In this document: positions 21,885 through 29,756 of the stretch, one piece after another
Position numbering within the stretch: the stretch's first letter is position 1
Layout: every line of letters starts with the position of its first letter
Assembly (NCBI RefSeq): GCF_002931075.1
Contig: NZ_PSTQ01000018.1
Coordinates: 1-45,172, forward strand
Length of the DNA stretch: 45,172 nt
DNA from: Pseudoclavibacter sp. AY1F1
Lineage (GTDB): Bacteria > Actinomycetota > Actinomycetes > Actinomycetales > Microbacteriaceae
Reading direction: 5' to 3'
Position numbers and translations under genes: made by a program
The notes under the pieces: generated by a model
Databases searched by the model: none
What the model saw: the letters and a program-made list of their open reading frames with translations, nothing else
What the model was told of the DNA's origin: nothing

Positions 21885-23394
21885 CGCCGTGTCTCGCGCC
21901 TTCCCGTGCGGGTGTAGCCGTCTCCGCCGAACTCCTCGCTCGAGACTTGCGCCTCTCGACGAGCCCGAGGCCAAGATCGAGCACCACAAACCCGGCAAGC
22001 GCCACGCCTATGAGCGGCAGGAACAGCCCGATCACGGCGGCACCTGTCAGCACGAGCGCGACGCCCCACCAGGGAGCACGCCTGAGCGCTCCCCGCGGCG
22101 GCACATCACCCACGAGCCGCGACGGGTCGCGCCTCGGACGCCGCTGCCACCACATCACGTAGCCCCACACGACCATCCCCGCGATACCAACCGCGACCGC
22201 GAAGAGCACAAGCTGGTTGGCGAGGCCGAACAGCGAACCCATGTGCAGGTCGATGCCCCAGCGGCTGAGCTTCGCCATCAGCCCGAACTCGGCGAAGTCG
22301 ACGCGGTCGGTGACCTGCATCGTCGCCCCGTCAATGGCGACCGCGTCCACCTCGGTCGGGAAGCTCCGCTGGATCTCCTGCACAACCCACGCAGCACCGG
22401 GCTCCGTCGGTGGCCTGATCTCGACGAGCCCCGTATTGACGTTCACCTCGTGGGCGACGGACAGCACCGAGTCGTAGGCGCCCGGGCTGAGCTCGCCGCG
22501 CTCAGCACTCGGCGCCGGTGCCCCCGCCCCATGCCCGCCGTGCCCCGCGTGCTCGCCCGCGCCGCCCGCGCCCGCCTCGGCATCACCATCGAGGCTCGTG
22601 CTGAGCGACGGCGTCGTCCATCCCACTGCGGCGCGCAGCTCGGTGAAGTTCGCCCCGCCGTACTGCGACCAGGTGATGCCGGTCGCCGAGAGGAAGAGCG
22701 CGCCCGCGAGCACCCAGATGCCGGTGGATGCGTGCAGGCTGCGGGTGCGCGCGAACCCGTTCGCCCTGAAGTTCGGCCGCAGAAGGTCGCGCTCACGCGA
22801 GGAACGTCTGGCCCGGCGCGCCCGCCGATAGCGGGTCACCCAGAGGCCGAGCCCCGCGAGGGCAACAACACCGAGCCACGACGCGGCGAGCTCGCTGTAG
22901 AGCCGGCCCGCGTCGCCGAGGTGGAGGCTGCGGTGCAGGTCGGAGATCCAGGTGCGCAGAGGCAGGGACCCCGACGTGCCGTAGACGGGCAGCTCGCCGC
23001 GGATCTCGGCCGTCGCCGGGTCGACGAAGACCGCTCGGGTCTTGCTCTCCCCGAGGGTCGCATCCGCGTACATAACTCGCGTCGTGTCGCCCGGGTTCGG
23101 AGCAGGACGGACGGCGACGATCGTCGCCCCCTGCCCGATGTAGGCGTCAGTCGCCTCGATCTGCTCGGCGAGCGGAAGGGAAGCGCGCGCGAGCGGCGCG
23201 TGCAGCTCGTGGTTGTAGACGAGCTGCTCAAGCTGCGGAGTCAGCGCATAGAGGGCACCGCTTGTTGCCGCGACGAGAATGAACGGGCCGACACACACGC
23301 CGGCGTAGAAGTGCAGGCGCAGGAGCAGCTGCCCGAACCATCCTGCGCGAGCACGCGGGCGGGTGGCTGGTCTCGTCGGGCTCGTCGGCCTCAT
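21871..23394 (-). CDS. PepSY-associated TM protein (COG3182 type)
   Basis: 507 residues. An N-terminal membrane segment (LHFYAGVCVGPFILVAATSGALYAL) is followed by an outer PepSY region, TM helices near 200, 250, 400 and 450, and a basic C-terminus. The family histidines appear in LLRLHFYAG, DLHRSLHLGDAGR, RSLHASTGIW and GIDLHMGSLFGL. A His/Gly stretch (HAGHGGHGAG, around 300) suggests metal binding. Such proteins are often iron- or heme-related reductases or uptake partners. ATG 23394 overlaps the DyP stop as ATGA, so the two are translationally coupled. It is the last gene of the copper-type operon. Confidence 0.87.
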   Translation of the reverse strand: MRPTSPTRPATRPRARAGWFGQLLLRLHFYAGVCVGPFILVAATSGALYALTPQLEQLVYNHELHAPLARASLPLAEQIEATDAYIGQGATIVAVRPAPNPGDTTRVMYADATLGESKTRAVFVDPATAEIRGELPVYGTSGSLPLRTWISDLHRSLHLGDAGRLYSELAASWLGVVALAGLGLWVTRYRRARRARRSSRERDLLRPNFRANGFARTRSLHASTGIWVLAGALFLSATGITWSQYGGANFTELRAAVGWTTPSLSTSLDGDAEAGAGGAGEHAGHGGHGAGAPAPSAERGELSPGAYDSVLSVAHEVNVNTGLVEIRPPTEPGAAWVVQEIQRSFPTEVDAVAIDGATMQVTDRVDFAEFGLMAKLSRWGIDLHMGSLFGLANQLVLFAVAVGIAGMVVWGYVMWWQRRPRRDPSRLVGDVPPRGALRRAPWWGVALVLTGAAVIGLFLPLIGVALAGFVVLDLGLGLVERRKSRARSSAETATPAREGARHGVTSR

Positions 23395-24686
23395 CGGAGG
23401 ATCCCTTCGCCGATGTAGCCGCCGTCCGCGCACCCTGGCGGTACGACGAAAACTGCCGAGCCGATGGGCGTCGTCCATTCGTTGAGCAGGTCGAGCTCGT
23501 CGAGGCGCTTCTGGACGGGCACGAACTGCGCGTCCACATCGGCCTGGAAGGCGATGAAGAGCAGCCCGGAGTTGGATATCTCCTCACCCGTCGGGGCGTC
23601 GTCGTAGTTGTAGGCGCGGCGGAAGAACCGCTCGGCCGTGTTCTCCGACCGTGCCCGGCGCAGGTGCGAGAACTCGGCGATCACCGGGAAGCCCGCTGCG
23701 TTCTTCGCCGCGAAGTCGGGTTCGTCGTGCTCCTCGACGCCCGTGAGCGGTGCACCGTTCGCGAGCGTGCGCCCCACCGACTGCTCGCGTCCGCTGCGGT
23801 CGAGCCTGTCCCATTTGTCGAGATCCATGCGGATGCGCCGCACCACCATGCCAGTCCCGCCCGCAAACGCGCCCTCGCGTATCCACACGAGCTGCTCGAA
23901 GTCGAGCGTCGGCGGGGCCGGGTTGACCGTGCCGTCGACTTGCCCGAACAGGTTCCGCATCGTTGTGCCCGTGGCCTCCGAGCCGCGCGCCCGCCGGAAC
24001 CCGGGCTGGGTCCAGCGCACGGTTGCGAAGCTGCGGGTGTCCTTCAGCAGCATGCGCAGGGCGTGGGCCACGGTGAAGGGGTCGTCCGACGCGATCTGCA
24101 GCAGCAGGTCGCCGTCGCTCCACCCGGGCTCCAGGCGGTCGATCCCGAACGCCGGAAGCGGGCACAACCATGCGGGTGCCTCGTTCGAGGTCATGGCTGC
24201 CGTGGGTGCTGTGGATGCGCGGCGCACGAACTCGGGCCCGAACCCGAACGTCACGGTGAGGTTCGCGGGCACGAGGGCGAGCTCGGGCTCGGAGTCAGCG
24301 AGCGCCGGCTCGCCTTGCGTGAGCCGCGCCGCGTCGTCGGTGAGGAGCTGCATGAGCCGACGCAGCGCGTCGCGGTCGATGCCGTCGCGCAGGTCGAGCG
24401 CAACCAGGGTCGCGTGGGCCTGCGGCGTCGTCGCGATGCCGGACTGGTGCGTCCCGTAAAAAGGGACGACGTCAGTCCCCGACGGGGCGTCGGCGTTGTG
24501 GGCGTCGGTGTTGTGGGTGTCGGTGTTGTGGGCGTCGGCCCTGCCCTGCTCTGCGACCGGGGTCGCGAGCCGGAGCGCCTGGTCTGCGCCGATGGCCGCG
24601 GCCGCGCCGAACCCGGCGACAGCTCCCCCGAAGAGAAGCTGCCGCCGTGTCGGACGCGTGCGACCAGTCGCCTGGTCGCCCGGCAC
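23391..24686 (-). CDS. Tat-exported DyP-type heme peroxidase (EfeB/YfeX-like)
   Basis: 431 residues. A twin-arginine signal (RPTRRQLLFGGAVAGFGAAA) marks Tat export. The DyP signature GxxDG is present (NLFGQVDGTVNP), with the distal Asp, and a likely proximal His in AEFSHLRRAR. The fold otherwise follows EfeB-type enzymes (LLFIAFQADVDAQFVPVQKR near the C-terminus). Residues 52-66 are three near-identical HNTD pentapeptides encoded by 15-bp repeats, placing extra His/Asp just after the signal. The GTG start shares a base with the TAG of the PCu(A)C gene. It has no EfeO/EfeU neighbours; instead it lies among copper genes. Confidence 0.93.
   Translation of the reverse strand: MPGDQATGRTRPTRRQLLFGGAVAGFGAAAAIGADQALRLATPVAEQGRADAHNTDTHNTDAHNADAPSGTDVVPFYGTHQSGIATTPQAHATLVALDLRDGIDRDALRRLMQLLTDDAARLTQGEPALADSEPELALVPANLTVTFGFGPEFVRRASTAPTAAMTSNEAPAWLCPLPAFGIDRLEPGWSDGDLLLQIASDDPFTVAHALRMLLKDTRSFATVRWTQPGFRRARGSEATGTTMRNLFGQVDGTVNPAPPTLDFEQLVWIREGAFAGGTGMVVRRIRMDLDKWDRLDRSGREQSVGRTLANGAPLTGVEEHDEPDFAAKNAAGFPVIAEFSHLRRARSENTAERFFRRAYNYDDAPTGEEISNSGLLFIAFQADVDAQFVPVQKRLDELDLLNEWTTPIGSAVFVVPPGCADGGYIGEGILR
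24489..24533. repeat. 15-bp in-frame repeats encoding (A/T)HNTD in the DyP gene
   Basis: Three tandem 15-bp units on the minus strand encode AHNTD, THNTD and AHNAD just after the Tat signal. The unit length keeps the reading frame. Confidence 0.8.
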
Positions 24687-25390
24687 TAGCTGTTGTCCGT
24701 GTGCTCGGAGTGGTCCGCCTCAGAGTGGTCCATCTCCATGTCGCCACCCATGTCACTCATGTCGTCGTCCTCGTAGTTCTCGTTGGCGCCGGCGTAGTCC
24801 TTCGCGGGGGCCGTGAACTCAAGCGTGGATTTGTCCGAGAAGGTGAGCGTGAAGCTCAGCTCGTCGCCAGCGACGACGGGCTCTGGCAGGTCCATGAGCA
24901 TGATGTGGTTGCCGCCTGGTTCGAGCGTCAACGTCTCCCCTGCCGCGATCGTGAAGCCTCCGCCCTTCTCGCGCATTGTCATCTCGCCCGTCTCGTTCTC
25001 CACGGTCTCGTGGAGTTCGAGGGCGGTGGATGCTGGGCTCGCGACCGACACGATCGTCACGTCGCCCTCACCCGTGTTGTTGATCTCGCCGAACGCGGCC
25101 GACATGCCGGAGTCGGCCGCTTTGACCCAGGCGTTCTCGACGCTGACGGCATCGGCCTGCGGTGTCTCCGAGGCCGAGGCCGAGCCTTGGGCTGGCGCGC
25201 TCGCGGCCGTGCACCCGGTGAGAGCAAGCGCCGCCGACGCGAGGAAGGCTACCGCCGCGAACGGGCGGTTGAGCTTCAAGGCCCCAGACGTGCCTGTGGA
25301 GCTGGACCTGCCTGCGGCGCTGGACGTGCCTGTGGAGCTGGACGTGCCTGTGGAGCTGGACGTGCTTGTGGTGCTAGACGTGCTGGTCAT
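24686..25390 (-). CDS. PCu(A)C-type copper chaperone lipoprotein
   Basis: 234 residues. The C-terminal domain carries the copper site HxnMx21-23HxM: ELHETVENETGEMTMREKG and then GGNHIMLMDL. It delivers Cu(I) to cytochrome oxidase in known members. A lipobox (LALTGC, Cys60) follows a hydrophobic segment, but between ATG 25390 and that segment lie about 37 Ser/Thr/Gly residues encoded by 18-bp repeats. AAAGGA supports this ATG; a TTG at residue 39 would give a conventional lipoprotein signal (MKLNRPFAAVAF). The tail is Met/His/Asp-rich (DMSDMGGDMEMDHSEADHSE), probably metal-binding. Cotranscribed with CopC upstream and DyP downstream. Confidence 0.92.
   Translation of the reverse strand: MTSTSSTTSTSSSTGTSSSTGTSSAAGRSSSTGTSGALKLNRPFAAVAFLASAALALTGCTAASAPAQGSASASETPQADAVSVENAWVKAADSGMSAAFGEINNTGEGDVTIVSVASPASTALELHETVENETGEMTMREKGGGFTIAAGETLTLEPGGNHIMLMDLPEPVVAGDELSFTLTFSDKSTLEFTAPAKDYAGANENYEDDDMSDMGGDMEMDHSEADHSEHTDNS
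25280..25387. repeat. Six 18-bp in-frame repeats at the 5' end of the PCu(A)C gene
   Basis: Units resemble GTGCCTGTGGAGCTGGAC on the plus strand; the encoded hexapeptides are TSTSST, TSTSSS, TGTSSS, TGTSSA, AGRSSS and TGTSGA (residues 2-37). They lie between the start codon and the signal-peptide core. Confidence 0.85.
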
Positions 25391-25436
25391 GAGTGGTGTT
25401 CCTTTGCGAGAAGAAGATGAGGTGAGAGGCGCGGAT

Positions 25437-26261
25437 TCAGCGCGCATCGGTGTCGCCGTTCACCGGCTCGGATTCGGCCTGGCCGCCCTTGCGGGACCTG
25501 ACGACCACCCAGGCGACCCCGAGCGCGACAACCGCGCCGAGTCCGCCGATGAGGAGCATCCGCGGCACGTTGAGCGGCGACCGCGAGGTGATCTCGGCCG
25601 TCGGTTCGGTGGTCGCGCCGGACGCCGAGTCGGGAGCTGCGGTCGCCGCATCGGGAGCTGCCTCGGTGCTTGCCTCGGTGCTTGCCTCAGTGCTTGCCTC
25701 GGCGGGTGCGTCGGCGGCAGGAGCATCCGCCAATGCGGTCGGGTCGCCCACCGTGAACGGAATCGTGCCCGTGATCGGGTGTCCGTCGGAGGAAACGACC
25801 CGCCAGTTGATGGCGTACGTGCCCGCGGGAAGCGCGTCGTCGACCGTGCTCGACACGGTGGTGCCGTCGATGACGGGCTCTCCGGTCGCCCAGGTTCCGC
25901 CCGCCGCGCCCTGGAGGACGATCATCGGCCCGATCTCCATGATGTTGGCGGAGTAACTGAGCGTGATGTCCGTCGGCGACGCGTCGAGCGTCGCCTCCGG
26001 GGCAGGTGAGCTCTGGACGAGTTGGTCGTGCGCCTGCGCGGGAGTCGCCCCGGCGAACCCCAGAAGGCAGGCCAGGAGCAGCGCGATCAGGGCTGAGGCT
26101 GCGGGGAGAGCGAGCCTCGGCGTCGCGGATGTGGGTGGTGTCGTGGATGTGAGTGGTGTCGCGGATGTGAGTGCTGTCGCGGATGTGGGTGGTGTCGCGG
26201 ATATGGGTGGTGTCGCGGATGTGGGTGCTGTCGTGGATTTGGGTGCTGAGTCGAAAGACAT
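25437..26261 (-). CDS. CopC-domain copper resistance protein with C-terminal membrane anchor
   Basis: 274 residues. A signal core (about 50-77) ends in AQA before His78, the N-terminal copper ligand of mature CopC. The domain follows with HDQLVQSSPAPEATLDASP, DITLSYSANI and YAINWRVVSSDGHPITG (Asp/His ligands). After an Ala/Glu/Ser-rich linker (EASTEASTEASTEAAPDAAT) a C-terminal helix (MLLIGGLGAVVALGVAWVVV) anchors it, with a basic tail. ATG 26261 has GAGGAA upstream. Residues 11-46 are six Thr/Pro/Ser hexapeptides from 18-bp repeats, giving an unusually long n-region. Second gene of the copper-type operon. Confidence 0.92.
   Translation of the reverse strand: MSFDSAPKSTTAPTSATPPISATPPTSATALTSATPLTSTTPPTSATPRLALPAASALIALLLACLLGFAGATPAQAHDQLVQSSPAPEATLDASPTDITLSYSANIMEIGPMIVLQGAAGGTWATGEPVIDGTTVSSTVDDALPAGTYAINWRVVSSDGHPITGTIPFTVGDPTALADAPAADAPAEASTEASTEASTEAAPDAATAAPDSASGATTEPTAEITSRSPLNVPRMLLIGGLGAVVALGVAWVVVRSRKGGQAESEPVNGDTDAR
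26124..26231. repeat. Six 18-bp in-frame repeats at the 5' end of the copC gene
   Basis: Units resemble GTCGCGGATGTGGGTGGT on the plus strand and encode TAPTSA, TPPISA, TPPTSA, TALTSA, TPLTST and TPPTSA (residues 11-46), directly before the signal-peptide core. The sequence is unrelated to the PCu(A)C repeat, but unit length and copy number are the same. Confidence 0.88.
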
Positions 26262-26317
26262 CTCGAGTGTTCCTCGGGTCTGTCCGCCCGCGCACGAAGC
26301 GGCGCGCGCACTGCCGG

Positions 26318-26377
26318 CGCGCACGGTGCCTGCACGCACGATGCCTGCACGCACGATGCCGGCCGGCACGATGCCGG
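26318..26377. repeat. Four 15-bp tandem repeats upstream of copC
   Basis: Units 26318-26332, 26333-26347, 26348-26362 and 26363-26377 have the core GCACGATGCC(T/G)G. They lie about 57 bp upstream of the copC start in the 215-bp gap 26262-26476, which contains no gene. Confidence 0.8.
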
Positions 26378-26476
26378 CGAGCGAAGACGCGCGTTCCTGC
26401 CGCGGACGGAGAATTTTCGACGCCGAACGGCACCGGACAGCGCCTCACGAGCGAAGCGGAGGCGAGGAGGGTGGTG

Positions 26477-27289
26477 CTAGTTCGAGGTCGCGAATGCTGG
26501 GGGCATCGCGATTGTCGGCGGGCCGCGTCGCCGCGTCGCGCGCTCGGCGCGCACCGTGAGCGCCGGAACCCAGGGCAGCTCGAGCGGCGCGGAATCGACG
26601 GCGACATTCGGGCGCAGGACGCGCGCGAGGAGCACGAAGACCACGCGGCCAAGCGGCAGCAGCAATTCGACCGCCGCTTCCTTCGCTTTCGCGAGGCTCG
26701 CGAGCAGCGCTTCGCCGAAATACAGCGCGAGTGCCGTCAGCACCGCGGCGACGGCGTGCATCGCCCACATGAGCGGGCCGTCGTGCCCGAGGTGGATCGC
26801 TGCGCTGGAGGAGCCGGCACCGGCGCTCGAGGCGAAGTCAGCCATGGCCGACGACGCGGCGAGCTGCCCGTGGGCCGCGTGGCCGGCGTGCGCATCCGCC
26901 ATTGTGCCGGAACCTCCCGCGGCTGGCGGCGTGCCGAGCACAAACAGGGTGTGGAACAGGAACTGGCTCGCCCCGACGGAGAGTGCGAGGCGCAGCGAGT
27001 CAGTGCGGATGCGCGCGAGCAGCAGGCAGGCGAGCACGGCCAGCCCGAACGGAAACGCGATGCCGAGCATGCCCGGCAGTCCGCCGCCCGCGAAGACGTG
27101 CGACGCGAGGGCGATGAACGTGGAGACCGATGCCGCGACGAACGCGAGGCGAACGCGGCGGACCCGTGCGGCGTCATGCGGGCGCGAGTCCACCGGCGGG
27201 GCCAGGCCGGCATCCTGATCGAAGTGAAGACCAGCGTCCTTCAGGTCCACTTCGCCCAAGGCGGGGGTCAGCAGGCCGGGGGAGGTCAC
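26477..27289 (-). CDS. Integral membrane protein, His/Met-rich, in copper-type operon
   Basis: 270 residues. After a cytoplasmic N-terminus of about 45 residues come roughly four to six hydrophobic helices: LAFVAASVSTFIALASHVFA, MLGIAFPFGLAVLACLLLA, LRLALSVGASQFLFHTLFVL, then MHAVAAVLTALALYFGEALLA. Between them is a His/Ala/Ser-rich outer loop (DAHAGHAAHGQLAASS and HLGHDGPLMWAMH), suitable for metal handling. The C-terminus is basic (RAERATRRRGPP). No named family was recognised; similar proteins accompany CopC genes in actinobacteria. GTG 27289 is used but its Shine-Dalgarno is weak. Probably the first gene of the operon running down to 21871. Confidence 0.72.
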   Translation of the reverse strand: MTSPGLLTPALGEVDLKDAGLHFDQDAGLAPPVDSRPHDAARVRRVRLAFVAASVSTFIALASHVFAGGGLPGMLGIAFPFGLAVLACLLLARIRTDSLRLALSVGASQFLFHTLFVLGTPPAAGGSGTMADAHAGHAAHGQLAASSAMADFASSAGAGSSSAAIHLGHDGPLMWAMHAVAAVLTALALYFGEALLASLAKAKEAAVELLLPLGRVVFVLLARVLRPNVAVDSAPLELPWVPALTVRAERATRRRGPPTIAMPPAFATSN

Positions 27290-27303
27290 CCCAGAAGTCT
27301 ATG

Positions 27304-27329
27304 CGCGTCTTCTACTGCTCGTAGACGCG
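27304..27329 (-). terminator. Small hairpin after the glycosyltransferase
   Basis: CGCGTCT (27304-27310) pairs with AGACGCG (27323-27329). It lies in the 63-bp gap between the glycosyltransferase stop and the start of the copper-type operon. It has no U-run. Confidence 0.4.
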
Positions 27330-27352
27330 GCCGGTTCGCGGAGCCCGGTGGG

Positions 27353-28987
27353 CTACGCCTCGTAGGCGCGGCCCTTCCACGCGACGCGGCGGCGCCCCGC
27401 GAGCGCGTACACGGGCAGCACCAGCAGCGGACTGACCGGGCCCAGCAGCCCCTCGGCGAGGTCGAGCGGCCGGTGACGGCCAGTGACGGCGTTCACGATC
27501 ATGCGGTCGAGCAGCCCAGCGATGCGCGCAATGCGCAGGATGCGCGCGGTCGGAGAGTGCTGATCCGCTGAGCCGAGTCCGAGGCGCAGCACCCACGGCG
27601 CCGTGTACACGCACAGGGTGAGGAGGCTTGTCGCCACCATGAGCGCGCGCGACCCGTGGTGCAGCCCGAGGAGCGACTTCGCGAACCCCCGCACCGAGCT
27701 GCGGTAGCCGTCGTACATTCGCACGCCGATCGCGTTTCCGCCGCGCGCGACGACGACCCGGCCACCAGCAGCGCGCATCCGCTCGGCGAGGCGCATGTCC
27801 TCGACGAGCTCGCCGCTCACCGCCGCGTGACCGCCGATGCTGTTGTAGGCGGCGCGCGTGAACGCCATGACCTGGCCGTTCGCGACGACCGGCGCCCGTC
27901 GCCCCTGCAGGGCCATCGGCACCGAGCCCAGCACGACCGCGTCGTTGAGGGGCGTGATGAGCCGTTCGCCGAGCGTCCGGGTCTCCTGCCGCGGGAACAC
28001 GGTGAGCAGGTCGGCGCGGGATGCCCGCATCGTAGCCAGGAGCGCGTCGAGCGCGCCCGGGTTCCAGCGCACGTCCGCGTCGGTGAAGATCAGCACGTCG
28101 TCGGCGCTGTCAGCCTCGCTGGACGCGCTGGCCTCGCTGGTTTTGCCGGTCTTGCCGGTCTCGCTGGCCTTGCCGGTCTTGCCGGCGTCGCTGGTCTCGC
28201 CGGTCTCGCTGGTCTCGCCGGCCTTGCTGGCGTTGCCGGTCTTGCTGGCGTTGCCGGTCTCGGGCGCGCCTGTCCAACTTCGGTGCGATTGCGGGCGTTC
28301 TGGCCCCGAAACGGCTGAAAACGGCTCTATGTGCACTGAAGTTGGACACAGCCCCGCCTGAAAAGCACCGTCGGCAGGATCGGCACGGCCGGCACGGCCG
28401 GCAAGATCGGCAAGATCGGCACGGCCGGCAGAGCCGGCAGAGCCGGCAGAGCCGGCAGGATCGGCAGGGCCGGCAGGATCGACCTCGACCTCGACCTCGA
28501 CGGCAGCCGCGACCGCCGCGAGCTGCGCGCAGGCCCAGTTCTTGCCGGTCCAGCCGTCGGGCCGCGGCGTGCCAGCGAGCACTCGCGCCCCCGCCGTCTC
28601 CGCGACGGCCCGGGTCGCATCGGCCGACTCGTCGTCGAGCACCAGAACCTCGTCGGCGCCCTGACTGAGCAGGCCAGGCAGCGTCTCGCGGAGCGTCGCT
28701 TCCTCGTCGCGGGCGGGAATCAAGAGGGAGACCCGCGCTGTCGAGGCGTCGGATGCGCCACCAGCCCCGGCCTCGTCAGCAGACCCGTCAGCAGTCCCTG
28801 CCTCACCAGCAATCCCTGCCTCGTCAGCAGTCCCGGCCTTCCTCCCCGCCCCGGCTCCACCACCAGCCCCAGTCCCAGCCCGAAGGCTCGGCTGCGTCAA
28901 CGCGTTCGCCAGCAGAACGGCGGCCCTCGCCCCGAGGTACGCGAGGGAGACGCCGGCGACGATTCGGCTCAGGAGCGACCGGCTCAC
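27353..28987 (-). CDS. Family 2 glycosyltransferase with low-complexity insert
   Basis: 544 residues; relatives are about 370-400. A membrane helix ([20 protein letters not shown], 11-30) and an Ala/Gly/Asp repeat lead to the GT2 core: [20 protein letters not shown] (86-105), [31 protein letters not shown] (143-156), FTDADVRW with the DxD-type motif (301-308), and [18 protein letters not shown]-terminal helices follow. Residues about 163-296 are a disordered insert of Ala/Gly/Asp and Thr/Gly/Lys/Ser/Glu repeats containing a copy of the 80-bp element. The core resembles carotenoid or hopanoid-type glycosyltransferases. GTG 28987 forms a GTGA overlap with the acyltransferase stop, so glycosylation plus acylation of one lipid is plausible. 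Confidence 0.85.
   Translation of the reverse strand: MSRSLLSRIVAGVSLAYLGARAAVLLANALTQPSLRAGTGAGGGAGAGRKAGTADEAGIAGEAGTADGSADEAGAGGASDASTARVSLLIPARDEEATLRETLPGLLSQGADEVLVLDDESADATRAVAETAGARVLAGTPRPDGWTGKNWACAQLAAVAAAVEVEVEVDPAGPADPAGSAGSAGSAGRADLADLAGRAGRADPADGAFQAGLCPTSVHIEPFSAVSGPERPQSHRSWTGAPETGNASKTGNASKAGETSETGETSDAGKTGKASETGKTGKTSEASASSEADSADDVLIFTDADVRWNPGALDALLATMRASRADLLTVFPRQETRTLGERLITPLNDAVVLGSVPMALQGRRAPVVANGQVMAFTRAAYNSIGGHAAVSGELVEDMRLAERMRAAGGRVVVARGGNAIGVRMYDGYRSSVRGFAKSLLGLHHGSRALMVATSLLTLCVYTAPWVLRLGLGSADQHSPTARILRIARIAGLLDRMIVNAVTGRHRPLDLAEGLLGPVSPLLVLPVYALAGRRRVAWKGRAYEA
28085..28260. repeat. In-frame tandem repeats in the glycosyltransferase insert
   Basis: Degenerate 9- to 18-bp units (CTCGCTGGTCTCGCCGG, CTTGCCGGTCTTGCTGG) encode [12 protein letters not shown] and TGKTSE motifs. 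A second block at about 28385-28500 encodes AGSAGSAGS and DLADLAG. Both flank the 80-bp element. Confidence 0.8.
28270..28349. mobile_element. 80-bp inverted-repeat element, copy inside the glycosyltransferase gene
   Basis: Starts CTGTCCAACTTCGGTGCGAT and ends TGTGCACTGAAGTTGGACAC; the ends are inverted repeats. It matches the 3481-3560 copy at both ends and in length. It is read through without a stop as residues about 213-240 of the glycosyltransferase ([14 protein letters not shown] and on). Confidence 0.75.
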
Positions 28988-29685
28988 TCGGGGCCCCTCC
29001 GACGAGCAAGGTCGCCGCGTCTCCCGAACCCCTCCGGCCTCGTCAGGTAAGCGAGCATCCGCCCAGCGAAGCCGACGCGATCGCGGCGGAAGCGCCGCGC
29101 GTCGAACACGACCCGGTAGCCGGGCAGCGGGATCGCGGGGTCGGCGGCGTCGAGGGCCCGGTCGAGTTCCTCGAGCATCGAGCCGAGCGCGACCGCGAGC
29201 TGCTCTGGCCGCACGGGCGCACCGAAGCGGATGAACGCCTCAGGTTTCGCGGCCCCCCGCAGGACGACCCGGATCGCGACGGGCGTCAGCGCGACACCGG
29301 CCCGTTCGGCGACCCACTCGGCGCCCGGATGCAGGTCTCCGAGACCGCGTCCAGCGCGGAGCTCACCTTCGGGGAAGATCAGCGCCCAGTCCCCCGAGCG
29401 GGCCCGATCTGCGAGGGTGCGAAGCGCCCGCGGAGGCACGGCCCCGACGAGCCTGAGGAACGGGAAGCGCTGCAGCTGCTCGTCGCCCATCATGACGGCG
29501 ACATCGACGCCGATGTTTCTGGCGTAGAGGCCGATGAGGTACGCGTCCCACCAGGAGGCGTGGTTGGCGGCGAGCACCGCGCCGCCACCTGGCGGCCTGC
29601 CGGTGACGGCGATCGACAGCAGGCCCGTTCGCACGTCGCGCACGGCGCTGCGGACGAGGAGCGCGCGAGCCAGGCGAAGCATCAT
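28984..29685 (-). CDS. PlsC-like 1-acyl-glycerol-3-phosphate-type acyltransferase
   Basis: 233 residues. The acyltransferase boxes are clear: NHASWWDA (NHxxxxD, catalytic His and Asp) and FPEGELRAG (block III). A hydrophobic N-terminus (MMLRLARALLVRSA) suggests peripheral membrane association. It lacks a full N-terminal TM domain. Start is ATG 29685; ATG 29682 is adjacent; no good Shine-Dalgarno. The stop overlaps the glycosyltransferase start (GTGA), so the two act together, probably acylating a glycosylated lipid or making its lipid part. An assignment to phosphatidic acid synthesis alone is less likely given the context. Confidence 0.87.
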   Translation of the reverse strand: MMLRLARALLVRSAVRDVRTGLLSIAVTGRPPGGGAVLAANHASWWDAYLIGLYARNIGVDVAVMMGDEQLQRFPFLRLVGAVPPRALRTLADRARSGDWALIFPEGELRAGRGLGDLHPGAEWVAERAGVALTPVAIRVVLRGAAKPEAFIRFGAPVRPEQLAVALGSMLEELDRALDAADPAIPLPGYRVVFDARRFRRDRVGFAGRMLAYLTRPEGFGRRGDLARRRGPE

Positions 29686-29756
29686 TGTGTCACCGACGCT
29701 ATCGCAGCGACGCGCGCGACGAGCCGAGGAGGCAGGGAGCCAAGGAGGCCCGCGCA

